A stretch of DNA of 64,000 nt from Hyphomicrobiaceae bacterium (GTDB lineage: Bacteria > Pseudomonadota > Alphaproteobacteria > Rhizobiales > Xanthobacteraceae). A program made the translations under genes and the position numbers. The DNA lies in NCBI GenBank assembly GCA_021324465.1, contig JAJPJB010000011.1, positions 1 through 64,000 of the forward strand. Direction: 5' to 3'. A model generated the notes under the pieces. It ran no database searches. It was not told where the DNA came from and saw nothing but the letters and a program-made list of their open reading frames with translations. Position 1 is the first letter of the stretch. Every line of letters begins with the position of its first letter. Shown in pieces: positions 49,315-57,298 of this stretch.

Positions 49315-50595
49315 CTAGTCGGCCAGCGCTTGCTCGAGGTCGGCAATGATGTCGTCCTTGTCCTCGATGCCGATGGACAGGCGCACAACATCGGGCCCGG
49401 CGCCGGCTTGAATCTTCTGTGCGTCGGTGAGTTGACGATGGGTGGTCGAAGCCGGATGGATGATCAGCGAGCGGGTATCGCCGATATTGGCAAGGTGGGA
49501 GAACAGCTGCACGTTCGAGACGAGCTTCACGCCGGCTTCGTAGCCGCCCTTCAGCCCAAAGGTGAAGACTGCGCCAGCGCCGTTTGGGCAATATTTTTTG
49601 GCGAGGCTGTGATAGCGATCGCCGGGCAGGCCTGGATAGCTGACCCAGGCGATTTTGGGATGCTGCGCGATCCATTGCGCGACCGCGAGCGCATTATCGC
49701 AATGCTTCTGCATGCGCAGCGGCAGCGTCTCGATGCCGGTGAGAATGAGGAACGCATTGAACGGCGACAGGGCCGCGCCGATGTCGCGCAGCGCCAGCAT
49801 CCGGCACGCCATGGCGAAGCCGAAATTGCCGAACGTTTCGTGCATCACCACGCCGTGATATTCGGGACGCGGCTCGCTCAGCATCGGATAACGTTTCTCG
49901 CGCGACCAATTGAACGTGCCGGCATCGACGATGGCGCCGCCCATCGAATTGCCGTGCCCGCCCAAAAATTTGGTCAGCGAGTGCACGACGATATCGGCGC
50001 CGTGGTCGATCGGCTTGCAGAGGTAGGGCGTGGCGAGCGTGTTGTCGACGATATAGGGTACACCGGCGCGCCGTGCGATCTGCGCGACCGCCTCCATGTC
50101 GGTGATGACGCCGCCCGGATTGGCGATCGATTCGGTGAAGATCGCCTTGGTCTTCGGGCTGATGGCGCGCTCGAAAGAGGAAATGTCCTCGGGGTCCGCC
50201 CATACGACATTCCAATTGAAGTTCTTGAAGGCGTGATTGAACTGGTTGATCGAGCCGCCATAAAGCTTTTTCGATGCGACCAATTCATCACCCGGCTGCA
50301 TCAGACAGTGAAAGACGATGACTTGCGCTGCATGGCCGGTGGCAACCACAAGGCCCGCGGTGCCGCCTTCGAGCGCGGCGATGCGCTCCTCGAGCACGGC
50401 ATTGGTCGGATTGCCGATCCGCGTATAGATATTGCCGAAGGTCTGCAGGCCGAACAGCGAGGCGGCGTGGTCGACGCTTTCGAATACGAAGGACGTGGTC
50501 TGATAGATCGGCGTCGCGCGCGCGCCGGTGGTCGGATCGGGCTGCGCGCCGGCATGAATGGCAAGCGTGGAGAATCCCGGGATACGTTCGGTCAT
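49315..50595 (-). CDS. metY: O-acetylhomoserine aminocarboxypropyltransferase (sulfhydrylase)
   Basis: 426 residues from ATG 50595, preceded by GATGAGGG; the longer frame upstream is not similar. It is a Cys/Met metabolism PLP enzyme. LATPYLCKPIDHGADIVVHS is followed by LTKFLGGHGNSMGG, with the Lys that binds PLP. SVDHAASLFGLQTFGNIYTR near the N-terminus and the 426-residue length fit MetY, not the shorter MetB/MetZ. It makes homocysteine from O-acetylhomoserine and sulfide. I looked for a SAM-II riboswitch upstream and did not find one. The CoA-binding gene lies upstream in the same direction. Confidence 0.93.
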   Translation of the reverse strand: MTERIPGFSTLAIHAGAQPDPTTGARATPIYQTTSFVFESVDHAASLFGLQTFGNIYTRIGNPTNAVLEERIAALEGGTAGLVVATGHAAQVIVFHCLMQPGDELVASKKLYGGSINQFNHAFKNFNWNVVWADPEDISSFERAISPKTKAIFTESIANPGGVITDMEAVAQIARRAGVPYIVDNTLATPYLCKPIDHGADIVVHSLTKFLGGHGNSMGGAIVDAGTFNWSREKRYPMLSEPRPEYHGVVMHETFGNFGFAMACRMLALRDIGAALSPFNAFLILTGIETLPLRMQKHCDNALAVAQWIAQHPKIAWVSYPGLPGDRYHSLAKKYCPNGAGAVFTFGLKGGYEAGVKLVSNVQLFSHLANIGDTRSLIIHPASTTHRQLTDAQKIQAGAGPDVVRLSIGIEDKDDIIADLEQALAD

Positions 50596-50768
50596 ACCCT
50601 CATCCTTTGGCGCCGAAGCTCGAAAGCCGTGATGATGCCGGTTTATAGGACCGGTCAGAGCCGTCAAGGCGCGCAAAGGCTGACGTGTTAACAGGCAAAG
50701 GCGCCGCTTGAGGGCGCCGTCCCGGCGCGCAGCGCCACCATCGCAGGACTCTCGCCTAGGTAGTACTT

Positions 50769-50817
50769 GCTGAGCAGGCCGGCGTCGCTCGCTCAAGCGA
50801 GCCTAAAACTGCTCAGC
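50769..50817 (-). repeat. Two-level stem-loop at the end of the CoA-binding gene
   Basis: Outer arms GCTGAGCAG (50769-50777) and CTGCTCAGC (50809-50817); inner arms GCTCGCT (50787-50793) and AGCGAGC (50796-50802). It begins within the stop region of the CoA-binding gene. No T-run follows, so it is more likely an mRNA-protecting structure than an intrinsic terminator. Confidence 0.55.
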
Positions 50818-51391
50818 GGTCGCGTTCTTCGCGCTGCACGCGGTCGGCGGCCGCGGTTACGCCGCCGGGCGCGCTGGTCCGGTTAAGCGACATGCGTTGC
50901 ACGCCGCCGATCGGGGCGCGCTTGGAGCTCAGCGTGCGCGTATTGACACCGAGCCAGGCGATCTCCGACGACAGCCGGCCATATTCGATCTTGGGGCAGC
51001 GGTTCATCACGACCTTCAAGCCATTCGCTTCCGCCAGTGCCGCCGCTTCGTTGCTGCGCACGCCAAGCTGCATCCAGATGACTTGCGGCCGCGGCTTGAG
51101 CGTGAGCGCTTCCTGCACGATCGGCAGCGCGTATTTCGAGGCGCGGAAGATGTCGACCATATCCACCGGTTCGGCAATATCGGCAAGCCGCGCATAGATG
51201 CGCTGGCCGAGCATGGTATGGCCGGCTTGGCCAGGATTGACCGGGATCATTTTGTAGCCGCGCTCGAGCAGATATTTGAAGGCAAAATAGCTCGGCCGGT
51301 TTTCCTTCTCGGAGGCGCCGACCATCGCGATGGTTTTCACGGTGTTGAGAATGCCGCGAATGTAGCTGTCGGAATAGGAGTTGTGATCCAT
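50813..51391 (-). CDS. CoA-binding protein
   Basis: 192 residues from ATG 51391 (MDHNSYSDSYIRGILNTVKT); ATG 51436 would add 15. The Rossmann CoA-binding domain is AMVGASEKENRPSYFAFKYL, then GYKMIPVNPGQAG, VDMVDIFRASKYAL and VIWMQLGVRSNEAAALAEA. Related domains occur in succinyl-CoA synthetase alpha, but here the domain is alone. A tail of 45 residues ends REERDR. In this order the gene often sits upstream of metY, as here. The function is unproven. Confidence 0.92.
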   Translation of the reverse strand: MDHNSYSDSYIRGILNTVKTIAMVGASEKENRPSYFAFKYLLERGYKMIPVNPGQAGHTMLGQRIYARLADIAEPVDMVDIFRASKYALPIVQEALTLKPRPQVIWMQLGVRSNEAAALAEANGLKVVMNRCPKIEYGRLSSEIAWLGVNTRTLSSKRAPIGGVQRMSLNRTSAPGGVTAAADRVQREERDR

Positions 51392-51476
51392 GTTGTTTGC
51401 TCGCGGTGCCCGTTTGCAGCCGACCGAATCAGTCATGACGGGCCCCCGGTCACAGACAGCGGTCGATCGCAACGGC

Positions 51477-51507
51477 TACAAAGGTTGCGAACAGACCGGG
51501 CTGTCAA
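51477..51507 (-). promoter_or_regulatory. Possible sigma-70 promoter for the CoA-binding gene and metY
   Basis: On the minus strand TTGACA (51507-51502) is followed after 18 bases by CTTTGT (51483-51478), with TTTGTA one base further on. Transcription would begin about 80 bases before ATG 51391. The -35 box overlaps one arm of the long inverted repeat. Confidence 0.4.
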
Positions 51508-51581
51508 GAGCGCCCTGGGCGCCCGCCTACCAGCTTTGCCACTAACAGCCCGATCTGTCCGGGTACCGATTAGTTCGGTAC
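51491..51581. repeat. Complex of inverted repeats between echA-type gene and CoA-binding gene
   Basis: ACAGACCGGGCTGT (51491-51504) pairs with ACAGCCCGATCTGT (51545-51558) at 13 of 14 positions; on the minus strand the odd position is a G-U pair. Inside is GCGCCC-T-GGGCGC, and next to it GTACCGA/TCGGTAC (51563-51581). No poly-T follows. Possible roles are regulator binding or a folded mRNA leader. Confidence 0.6.
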
Positions 51582-51600
51582 AAGGCCGCGCGCGGACCTA

Positions 51601-52485
51601 TTACCGATCCTCCCATTTCGGTTCGCGCTTCTCGATAAACGCGCCGATGCCTTCCTCGGCATCGCGCGCCAGCATGTTTTGCACCATGACTTCGGAAGCA
51701 TAAGCGTAGGCCTCGGAGAGCGGCATCTCGGCCTGGCGATAGAACGCTTCCTTGCCGATCTTGACCGTCAGGGTCGACTTTCCCGCGATCTTTTGGGCGA
51801 GCGCCAGCGCCTCAGCGCGTTCGCGCCCAGGCGCGACGACGCGATTGACAAGACCGATGCGGGCGGCGTCCGCGGCGGAAATCAATTCGCCGGTGAGCAG
51901 CATTTCCATTGCGTGCTTGCGGGAAACATTGCGCGACAGCGCCACCATCGGCGTCGAACAAAACAGCCCGATATCCACGCCAGGCGTTGCGAATTTGGCG
52001 CTTTCAGAGGCAACAGCGAGATCGCAGCTTGCGACCAGCTGACAACCTGCTGCGGTTGCAGTCGCGTGAACGGAAGCGATGACCGGCTGCGGCAGCGCCA
52101 CGATCTGCTGCATCACCGTGCTGCACAGATGCATAATGCGCTTGAAATAGACACGGCCGCGATCGGCGTCTGAGCGACGCGCACTGAGCTCTTTCAGATC
52201 ATGGCCGGCGCAGAAGGCCGGCCCGTTCGCGGCGAGTACGACGGCGCGGACCCTGCGTTCACCCGCGATCGCGCTCAGTGCCTCGCCGAGCGCTTTGAGC
52301 ATCGCTTCCGACAAGCTGTTGCGCGCCTGCGGCCGGTTGAGCGTCAGGATCGCAATCCCGCCTTGATCCTCACGCAGCAGGATCGGCGCGGCAGCATCAT
52401 CTGCCGTCTTGGTCGCTGGCTTGGCGGTTACGGGGGCAGCGGCAGGGTTCATCGGCGTCTCCGGTGTCGCGGACTTTGCGATCAT
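51601..52485 (-). CDS. Enoyl-CoA hydratase/isomerase family protein
   Basis: 294 residues. After a low-complexity N-terminal segment of about 35 residues (Ala/Thr/Pro/Lys), the crotonase fold begins ILTLNRPQARNSLSEAML. The oxyanion-hole regions are GPAFCAGHDLKEL and TATAAGCQLVASCDLAVAS. The C-terminal helices end EGIGAFIEKREPKWEDR. The exact acyl-CoA substrate is not predictable. It diverges from the PaaI-like thioesterase gene with only 43 bases between starts, suggesting a shared control region. Confidence 0.92.
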   Translation of the reverse strand: MIAKSATPETPMNPAAAPVTAKPATKTADDAAAPILLREDQGGIAILTLNRPQARNSLSEAMLKALGEALSAIAGERRVRAVVLAANGPAFCAGHDLKELSARRSDADRGRVYFKRIMHLCSTVMQQIVALPQPVIASVHATATAAGCQLVASCDLAVASESAKFATPGVDIGLFCSTPMVALSRNVSRKHAMEMLLTGELISAADAARIGLVNRVVAPGRERAEALALAQKIAGKSTLTVKIGKEAFYRQAEMPLSEAYAYASEVMVQNMLARDAEEGIGAFIEKREPKWEDR

Positions 52486-52528
52486 GTCGCGACTATTCTA
52501 TTCCCTATGCATTGCGGGGGAAAATTCA

Positions 52529-52978
52529 ATGAGCGGCAAGGACGGCGCAGCTCCCAGATTGACGCGCGAAGAGCTGATCGGGCGGCTAGAGGCCGAATTC
52601 CCGGAAGCGAGCCACGCGGTCGGCGATTACGACATCGAAGAGATTTGGTACGGCGGCTGCCGGGTGCGCCGGCGACATCATGGGCAATCACTGCGGCCGG
52701 GAGGGACAGTGTCGGGCCCGGTCATGATGGCGCTTGCGGATTTTACCATGTATCTGGCGGTGCTGTCCGCGATCGGCTGGGTGCCGCTTGCGGTGACCAC
52801 CAATCTGACCATCAACTTTCTCAAGCGTCCCGGCGCCCGCGATCTGCTGGCCGAGGCTCGGCTGATGAAGCTCGGGAAAAGACTTGCGGTGGGGGAGGTC
52901 GGTCTACGCTCTGATGGCGACGATGCGCTTGTAGCGCATGTCACCTCGACCTATTCAATCCCCGAACCAAACACTTAG
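52529..52978 (+). CDS. PaaI-type hotdog thioesterase
   Basis: 149 residues from ATG 52529 (MSGKDGAAPRLT); the longer frame upstream overlaps the divergent hydratase gene. The hotdog motif is PGGTVSGPVMMALADFTMYL, with Gly and Asp in the positions used by PaaI thioesterases, followed by VTTNLTINFLKRPGARDLLA. Such enzymes cleave aryl or acyl-CoA thioesters. Pairing with an enoyl-CoA hydratase gene suggests fatty or aromatic acid metabolism; no direct evidence of the substrate. Confidence 0.9.
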   Translation: MSGKDGAAPRLTREELIGRLEAEFPEASHAVGDYDIEEIWYGGCRVRRRHHGQSLRPGGTVSGPVMMALADFTMYLAVLSAIGWVPLAVTTNLTINFLKRPGARDLLAEARLMKLGKRLAVGEVGLRSDGDDALVAHVTSTYSIPEPNT

Positions 52979-53047
52979 CACTGCACGGTAATATGATACC
53001 TATATCTCAACCTTTTGAGAAATATCTCGAAATCAGTGCTGAGGTGG

Positions 53048-53076
53048 TTGACCGGGACACTCCGGGACGTTACAAG
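53048..53076 (+). promoter_or_regulatory. Probable sigma-70 promoter of rplM-rpsI
   Basis: TTGACC (53048-53053), 17-base spacer, TACAAG (53071-53076). Transcription would begin near 53083, 40 bases before the rplM start. The -35 box and spacing fit the alphaproteobacterial housekeeping consensus. Confidence 0.5.
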
Positions 53077-53122
53077 CCTGCGCGACGCGCTGCTTTTGGC
53101 GCAAAATCCAGCGGATCCAGCC

Positions 53123-53587
53123 ATGAAAACCTTTTCGGCCAAGTCAGCCGAAATCGAGAAGAAATGGGTCATGATCGACGCCGAAGGCCTGGTCGTCGGC
53201 CGGCTCGCCTCGATCGTGGCGTTACGGCTGCGCGGCAAGCACAAGCCGACCTTCACGCCCCATGTCGATTGCGGCGACAATGTCATCGTCGTCAATGCGG
53301 CCAAGGTAGTGCTGACCGGCCGCAAGGTGCAGCAAAAGATCTATCGCAAGCACACCGGCTTCATCGGCGGCATCAAGGAGCGCAGCGCCAAAGCGATTCT
53401 GGCCGGCCGCTTCCCCGAGCGCATTGTTGAAAAGGCGGTGGAGCGCATGCTGCCGCGCGGGCCGCTCGGCCGGCGGCAGCTCGCCAATTTGCGGGTCTAT
53501 CCAGGCCCAAGCCACCCGCACGACGCGCAGCAGCCGGAAAAGATCGACGTCGCGTCGATGAATCGCAAGAACAAGAGGGCCGCCTGA
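53123..53587 (+). CDS. rplM: 50S ribosomal protein L13
   Basis: 154 residues from ATG 53123 ([20 protein letters not shown]), the usual start. [40 protein letters not shown] and GMLPRGPLG-like residues ([20 protein letters not shown]) are the L13 signatures. It is an early assembly protein of the large subunit. The stop shares a base with rpsI, the usual pairing. Confidence 0.98.
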   Translation: MKTFSAKSAEIEKKWVMIDAEGLVVGRLASIVALRLRGKHKPTFTPHVDCGDNVIVVNAAKVVLTGRKVQQKIYRKHTGFIGGIKERSAKAILAGRFPERIVEKAVERMLPRGPLGRRQLANLRVYPGPSHPHDAQQPEKIDVASMNRKNKRAA

Positions 53588-54066
53588 TGGCCGAGACCGT
53601 GCAAACGCTCAGTGATCTATCCACGTTGAAGCCTGCCGCGGCGCCCGAAGCGCCGAAATATGTGCAGAAGCTCGACAAGCAGGGACGCTCCTACGCCACG
53701 GGCAAGCGCAAGGACGCCGTCGCTCGGGTCTGGGTCAAGCTCGGCTCCGGCAAGATCACGGTCAATAATCGTCCGGTCGAAGCCTATTTTGCGCGGCCGG
53801 TGCTGCGCATGATGATCCAGCAGCCGCTCGCGGTGTCGAACCGGCAGGGCCAATATGATGTGGTGTGCACGGTCTCCGGCGGCGGCCTTTCCGGCCAAGC
53901 CGGAGCGGTGCGGCACGGCCTCTCGATCGCGCTGATGCGCCACGATCCGGAATTGCGCGGCGTGCTCAAGCGCGGCGGCTTCCTGACCCGCGACTCGCGC
54001 GTAGTCGAGCGCAAGAAATACGGCCGCGCCAAAGCCCGTCGCAGCTTCCAGTTCTCGAAGCGGTAA
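53587..54066 (+). CDS. rpsI: 30S ribosomal protein S9
   Basis: 159 residues. The N-terminal 30 residues ([20 protein letters not shown]) are an alphaproteobacterial extension. The S9 core starts [20 protein letters not shown] and ends with the basic tail [17 protein letters not shown], which reaches the P-site t[23 protein letters not shown] is the central signature. It overlaps the rplM stop by one base. Confidence 0.98.
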   Translation: MAETVQTLSDLSTLKPAAAPEAPKYVQKLDKQGRSYATGKRKDAVARVWVKLGSGKITVNNRPVEAYFARPVLRMMIQQPLAVSNRQGQYDVVCTVSGGGLSGQAGAVRHGLSIALMRHDPELRGVLKRGGFLTRDSRVVERKKYGRAKARRSFQFSKR

Positions 54067-54266
54067 GGCGCGCTCCTGCAACGCCGGCTGGTCCGCGCGA
54101 AAGCTGGGCGCAGTCGTTCATGCGAACGCTTCCGGATTGTCGCTTGCGCGGGAATGAGCGGGTGAAAAGGCGCAGGCGAGCGATGGGTTGAACGTAAGCG
54201 AACCCATGACCAGCTGTGGCGGCGCGCGGGCGCCTTGCTTCGCTCAACCCACCCTATGCGACGCGC

Positions 54267-55100
54267 TCAGAAAAACGCCATCGTGCGGATTTCGATGCTC
54301 TCGCGCGGCCGTGCATTGGGCGGCGTGGTCGGATCCTCGAAGGCCGTATGAGCGGTCCAGCGCGCGCGGCCGTCTTTCTCCGAATCGAACACTTTGAAAA
54401 TGTAAGCCTCCTCGCGCCGCATGCGCGGGAACCAATACCATTTGTGCGCCGGATTGAATTTGATCGCATAGGTCTGGCCAATGCGACCGGGCGCCCGCCG
54501 CTCCGAGATGATCATATCGGACGGCGACAGCGTCTGGGCGTCCGCCATGGCGAGCGGATTGGTTTCGACCGGATGGCGGATCGGCCGCCACACCTGGATA
54601 ATCGCGAAGCGGCGCTTCAGCAGGTCGTCGGCCTCGTCGGGGAGAATGTCGCGCACGCGCTTGGGCGCCGACCATTCGGTGTAGTCGTTGTGCACGCGGC
54701 TGACCACTTCGCGGATTTTTTTGGCCTCGCGCATCTCCTTGTCTGCCGTCCGCAACGTGTGGTCGAACACGACGACGCGTCTGGCGCCGCTTTCCGCTTT
54801 GATCAGCGCCTCCATCTCTGGGTAGTAGATGCGCTTGATCTCCTCTTCGTCGTAGAAATCGGTGACCTTCGTGTCGTGCCGCACGAAGCGAAAGCCGTTG
54901 CGGTCCAACTTAAACTCGCCGGCGTGCGGGCGGCCGTTGTGGATGCGCACGCGCCGCGGATCGGGCTTGCCGCCGGAGCGCGCGTCGCTGCCGCCTGGAG
55001 CGGCAACAATGGTGAAGACCGGCGTGCCGTCGTCGACAATGTAATTGAGCGTCGCTTCGATGGTATCAGGGGCGGTATCGAGTTCTGCAGCCAAGGCCAT
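54267..55100 (-). CDS. CmcJ/NvfI-family oxidoreductase
   Basis: 277 residues from ATG 55100, with GGGAGACGGAAG just upstream. The sequence VVVFDHTLRTADK, SRVHNDYTEWSAPKRVRDIL, QVWRPIRHPVETNPLAMADA and FNPAHKWYWFPRMRREEAYI fits the CmcJ/NvfI family, which includes fungal enzymes of cephamycin and meroterpenoid pathways and many uncharacterised bacterial proteins. HND could hold Fe(II) as in 2-oxoglutarate oxygenases, but the catalytic role is not settled. It stands alone, without a biosynthetic cluster. The family call is by motif recognition. Confidence 0.85.
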   Translation of the reverse strand: MALAAELDTAPDTIEATLNYIVDDGTPVFTIVAAPGGSDARSGGKPDPRRVRIHNGRPHAGEFKLDRNGFRFVRHDTKVTDFYDEEEIKRIYYPEMEALIKAESGARRVVVFDHTLRTADKEMREAKKIREVVSRVHNDYTEWSAPKRVRDILPDEADDLLKRRFAIIQVWRPIRHPVETNPLAMADAQTLSPSDMIISERRAPGRIGQTYAIKFNPAHKWYWFPRMRREEAYIFKVFDSEKDGRARWTAHTAFEDPTTPPNARPRESIEIRTMAFF

Positions 55101-55490
55101 CTTCCGTCTCCCGTCGAGCCTGTCGTTCCCTAATCTAAGTGTCGCCTGCGCCAAGGTGAAGTGCCGAAAATCGCCGGCCATTTCATGCTTCGCCTCGTGC
55201 CGTACATGAAATCGCCTTGCACGGAATTACGCGGCGGCGACCGATCTTGATGCCATGCCGCTCCCGGACGGAATGGTGGGCGCCTGCGCAGAGGATGATC
55301 GGGCGGCCTTTGCGACAAATTTTGCGCAAACACGTTTGAAACTTGCGGCTGCCGATAATGTAATTTTCAAAGGCTTTTTTGCGAAAAGCTCCTCATCTAT
55401 GACACCGCGAGCAAAGCCTGATTGGCAAAGCTTCGGCGCGGGCCGGCAAAGCGTGTTATGAATGCTCACGAGTGAGGAGCTTCGCCGAAA
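55101..55490. other. Divergent intergenic region without a supportable gene
   Basis: About 390 bases between the divergent CmcJ-type gene and the diguanylate cyclase. Small frames are open on both strands at 55227-55469 but show no start signals or recognisable motifs. The A/T-rich part at 55310-55400 may contain the cyclase promoter. Confidence 0.4.
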
Positions 55491-56741
55491 ATGTTTGCGC
55501 GTCTTGCCGAGGCGTCGACAACACTGGATATCGGTACGCTGTTCGTCATTGCGACCTGCGTCGCGGCGCTGCTCGGGCTGTTCCTGTTGTTCGCCTGGCT
55601 GCAGGACCGTGTCGCGGCGCTGGCGTGGTGGGGCGCGGCCTACCTGATCGGGGGCTTCTCCGGCTTGTTATGGCGTCTTGACGGCGTCGTGCCGCTGCCA
55701 CTCTCCGACGACTTGGCCGACATTCTACTCTTCATCGCGCTCGGCATGATCTGGACTGCGGCCCGGGTCTTTCACGGCCGCAAGGTGCGCTTCGGCGCAA
55801 TGTGCTACGGCGCTGTTGTATGGTCCGCGGCGAATCTTTCGCCTGAGCTGGCGCAATGGCCAGCCGGGCGTACGGTGTTGAGCTCGCTGATTGTCGCCAA
55901 TTACACGTTCTGGATCGCCGCCGAGCTCTGGCGCGAGCGGCGCAAGACAGTGATCCGCCAGCGCTGGCCGGCGCTGCTCGTGCCGATGCTGCACGGCGCT
56001 ATTTTTCTGTTTCCGGTGGCGCTCGCCAATCTTGGCGTGCACAGCCTGGCCAGGGGCTGGATCGCGGTCTTCGCCATCGAGGTTGTGCTCTATATGGTCG
56101 GTGCCGCCTTCATCGTGCTGCTGCTGGCCAAAGATCGCACCGTCAATCGCTACAAGGCCGCGGCGCAGACCGACCCATTGACCGGGCTCTTCAACCGGCG
56201 CGGCTTATTTGAGGTCGCCGGCGCCCTGATGGCGCGCAACCTCAAGACGCTCGAGCCCGTTTGCGTGCTCGCCTTCGACCTCGATCGCTTCAAATCGATC
56301 AACGACCGCTTTGGCCACAAGATGGGCGACGCAGTGCTCGACATGTTTGCCAAGACCGTGAAGAAAACCATGCGGGGTGAAGACGTGGTCGGGCGGCTCG
56401 GCGGCGAGGAATTTATCGCGGTGATTTCCGGCGGCCTCGCCGACGCGTGCATTGCCGCCGAGCGCGTGCGCGTTGCCTTCGAGGCGGCGGCCCTTGCACC
56501 GGACAGCCCGGGAGTTCCGGTCACGGTGAGCATCGGCGTCGCCTGCGGACGGCCGAATGTCGCGCTCGACCGGCTGATCGAGCGCGCCGATGCCGCGCTC
56601 TATCGCGCCAAGGAAAACGGCCGCAACCAAGTGGCCGCGGCCGAAGACATGATCGTCGCTGGTGCGGCTGGAGTCCTTGGTGCCAAAGCAGCAGCGCCCG
56701 CACCCCGAGCCGCGAGCCAAGCGCCAATCCCACTTCGCTAG
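55491..56741 (+). CDS. Membrane-bound diguanylate cyclase (GGDEF)
   Basis: 416 residues. Residues 15-215 carry about six membrane helices (IGTLFVIATCVAALLGLFLL and following) with no periplasmic sensor domain apparent. The GGDEF domain begins AAAQTDPLTGLFNRRGLFEV; the active loop is GGEEF at 304-308 and metal-binding residues lie in FDLDRFKSINDRFGHKMGD. RGED five residues before the loop is an intact RxxD inhibitory site, so product feedback by cyclic di-GMP is expected. The C-terminal 30 residues are Ala/Pro-rich. GAGGAGCTTCGCC lies upstream of the ATG. Confidence 0.95.
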   Translation: MFARLAEASTTLDIGTLFVIATCVAALLGLFLLFAWLQDRVAALAWWGAAYLIGGFSGLLWRLDGVVPLPLSDDLADILLFIALGMIWTAARVFHGRKVRFGAMCYGAVVWSAANLSPELAQWPAGRTVLSSLIVANYTFWIAAELWRERRKTVIRQRWPALLVPMLHGAIFLFPVALANLGVHSLARGWIAVFAIEVVLYMVGAAFIVLLLAKDRTVNRYKAAAQTDPLTGLFNRRGLFEVAGALMARNLKTLEPVCVLAFDLDRFKSINDRFGHKMGDAVLDMFAKTVKKTMRGEDVVGRLGGEEFIAVISGGLADACIAAERVRVAFEAAALAPDSPGVPVTVSIGVACGRPNVALDRLIERADAALYRAKENGRNQVAAAEDMIVAGAAGVLGAKAAAPAPRAASQAPIPLR

Positions 56742-57033
56742 GGCCAGACGCCGTTCGGCGCCGCGCAGCAGCTTTGCCCTTGACAGCCTGATTTGATCGG
56801 AAAAGGACAGTGGCCGTTGTGCGCGACGGCCGGGCGTGGGCGCAGCCAAGCATGTTGGGTCCCGCACAACATACGTCACACGCCATCGATGCCGGTACGG
56901 GATGCGGCACGCGGGATTGCACCGCCGATTCGGGGTATTGGCCGGCGCGTGCCCCACGATGTCTGGGACTATGGACTTCCCGGATCCGCGCTCGGCGCGC
57001 CCGAGATAACGGCGTTGGAAAAATGACGACGCA
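56742..57033. other. Intergenic region between the cyclase gene and the glnA terminator
   Basis: About 290 bases. Long frames are open on both strands (plus 56793-57026 for example), and a GTG at 56810 follows AAAAGGAC, but none has recognisable similarity. It may include a degraded gene. TTGACA at 56776-56781 has no convincing -10 partner. Confidence 0.35.
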
Positions 57034-57058
57034 AAAAAAGAGCGCCTTGCGGCGCCCT
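57034..57058 (-). terminator. Rho-independent terminator of glnB-glnA
   Basis: On the minus strand GGGCGCC (57058-57052), loop GCAA, GGCGCTC (57047-57041), then seven T (57040-57034). It lies 80 bases past the natural glnA stop at 57140, which supports the longer reading of glnA as the ancestral one. Confidence 0.9.
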
Positions 57059-57139
57059 TTGAGTTCGCATTGTCGATGCAATGCAGGGAGGATGAGCAAC
57101 GCCACGCGCAGTAATAAACACTACGCGCTGCAGCAAACG

Positions 57140-57298
57140 CTATGCGGAGTAATACATATCGAACTCGACCGGATGCGGCGTGTGCTCGAAGCGGATCACC
57201 TCGGTCATCTTCAGATCCATGTAGCTGTCGATGAAATCATCGTCGAACACGCCGCCTGCCTTCAGGAACGCGCGGTCTTTGTCGAGCTCCTCGATCGC
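57140..57298 (-). pseudogene. Severed C-terminal segment of glnA, in frame behind an amber codon
   Basis: Directly after the TAG at 57301-57299 the same frame continues 52 codons: AIEELDKDRAFLKAGGVFDD and DSYMDLKMTEVIRFEHTPHP, ending VEFDMYYSA then TAG. This is the normal C-terminus of glutamine synthetase, including the hydrophobic thong. Read through, the protein would be 469 residues, the normal length. Codon quality is undamaged, so the amber change is either recent or not real. Confidence 0.85.

Noticed and set aside
50596-50815. SAM-II riboswitch upstream of metY
   Set aside because: The expected pseudoknot core sequences are absent; only a GGCGCC/GGCGCC stem is seen.
55227-55469. 80-residue minus-strand frame between the CmcJ-type gene and the cyclase
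   Set aside because: A plus-strand frame of similar length overlaps it, and neither has start signals or conserved motifs.
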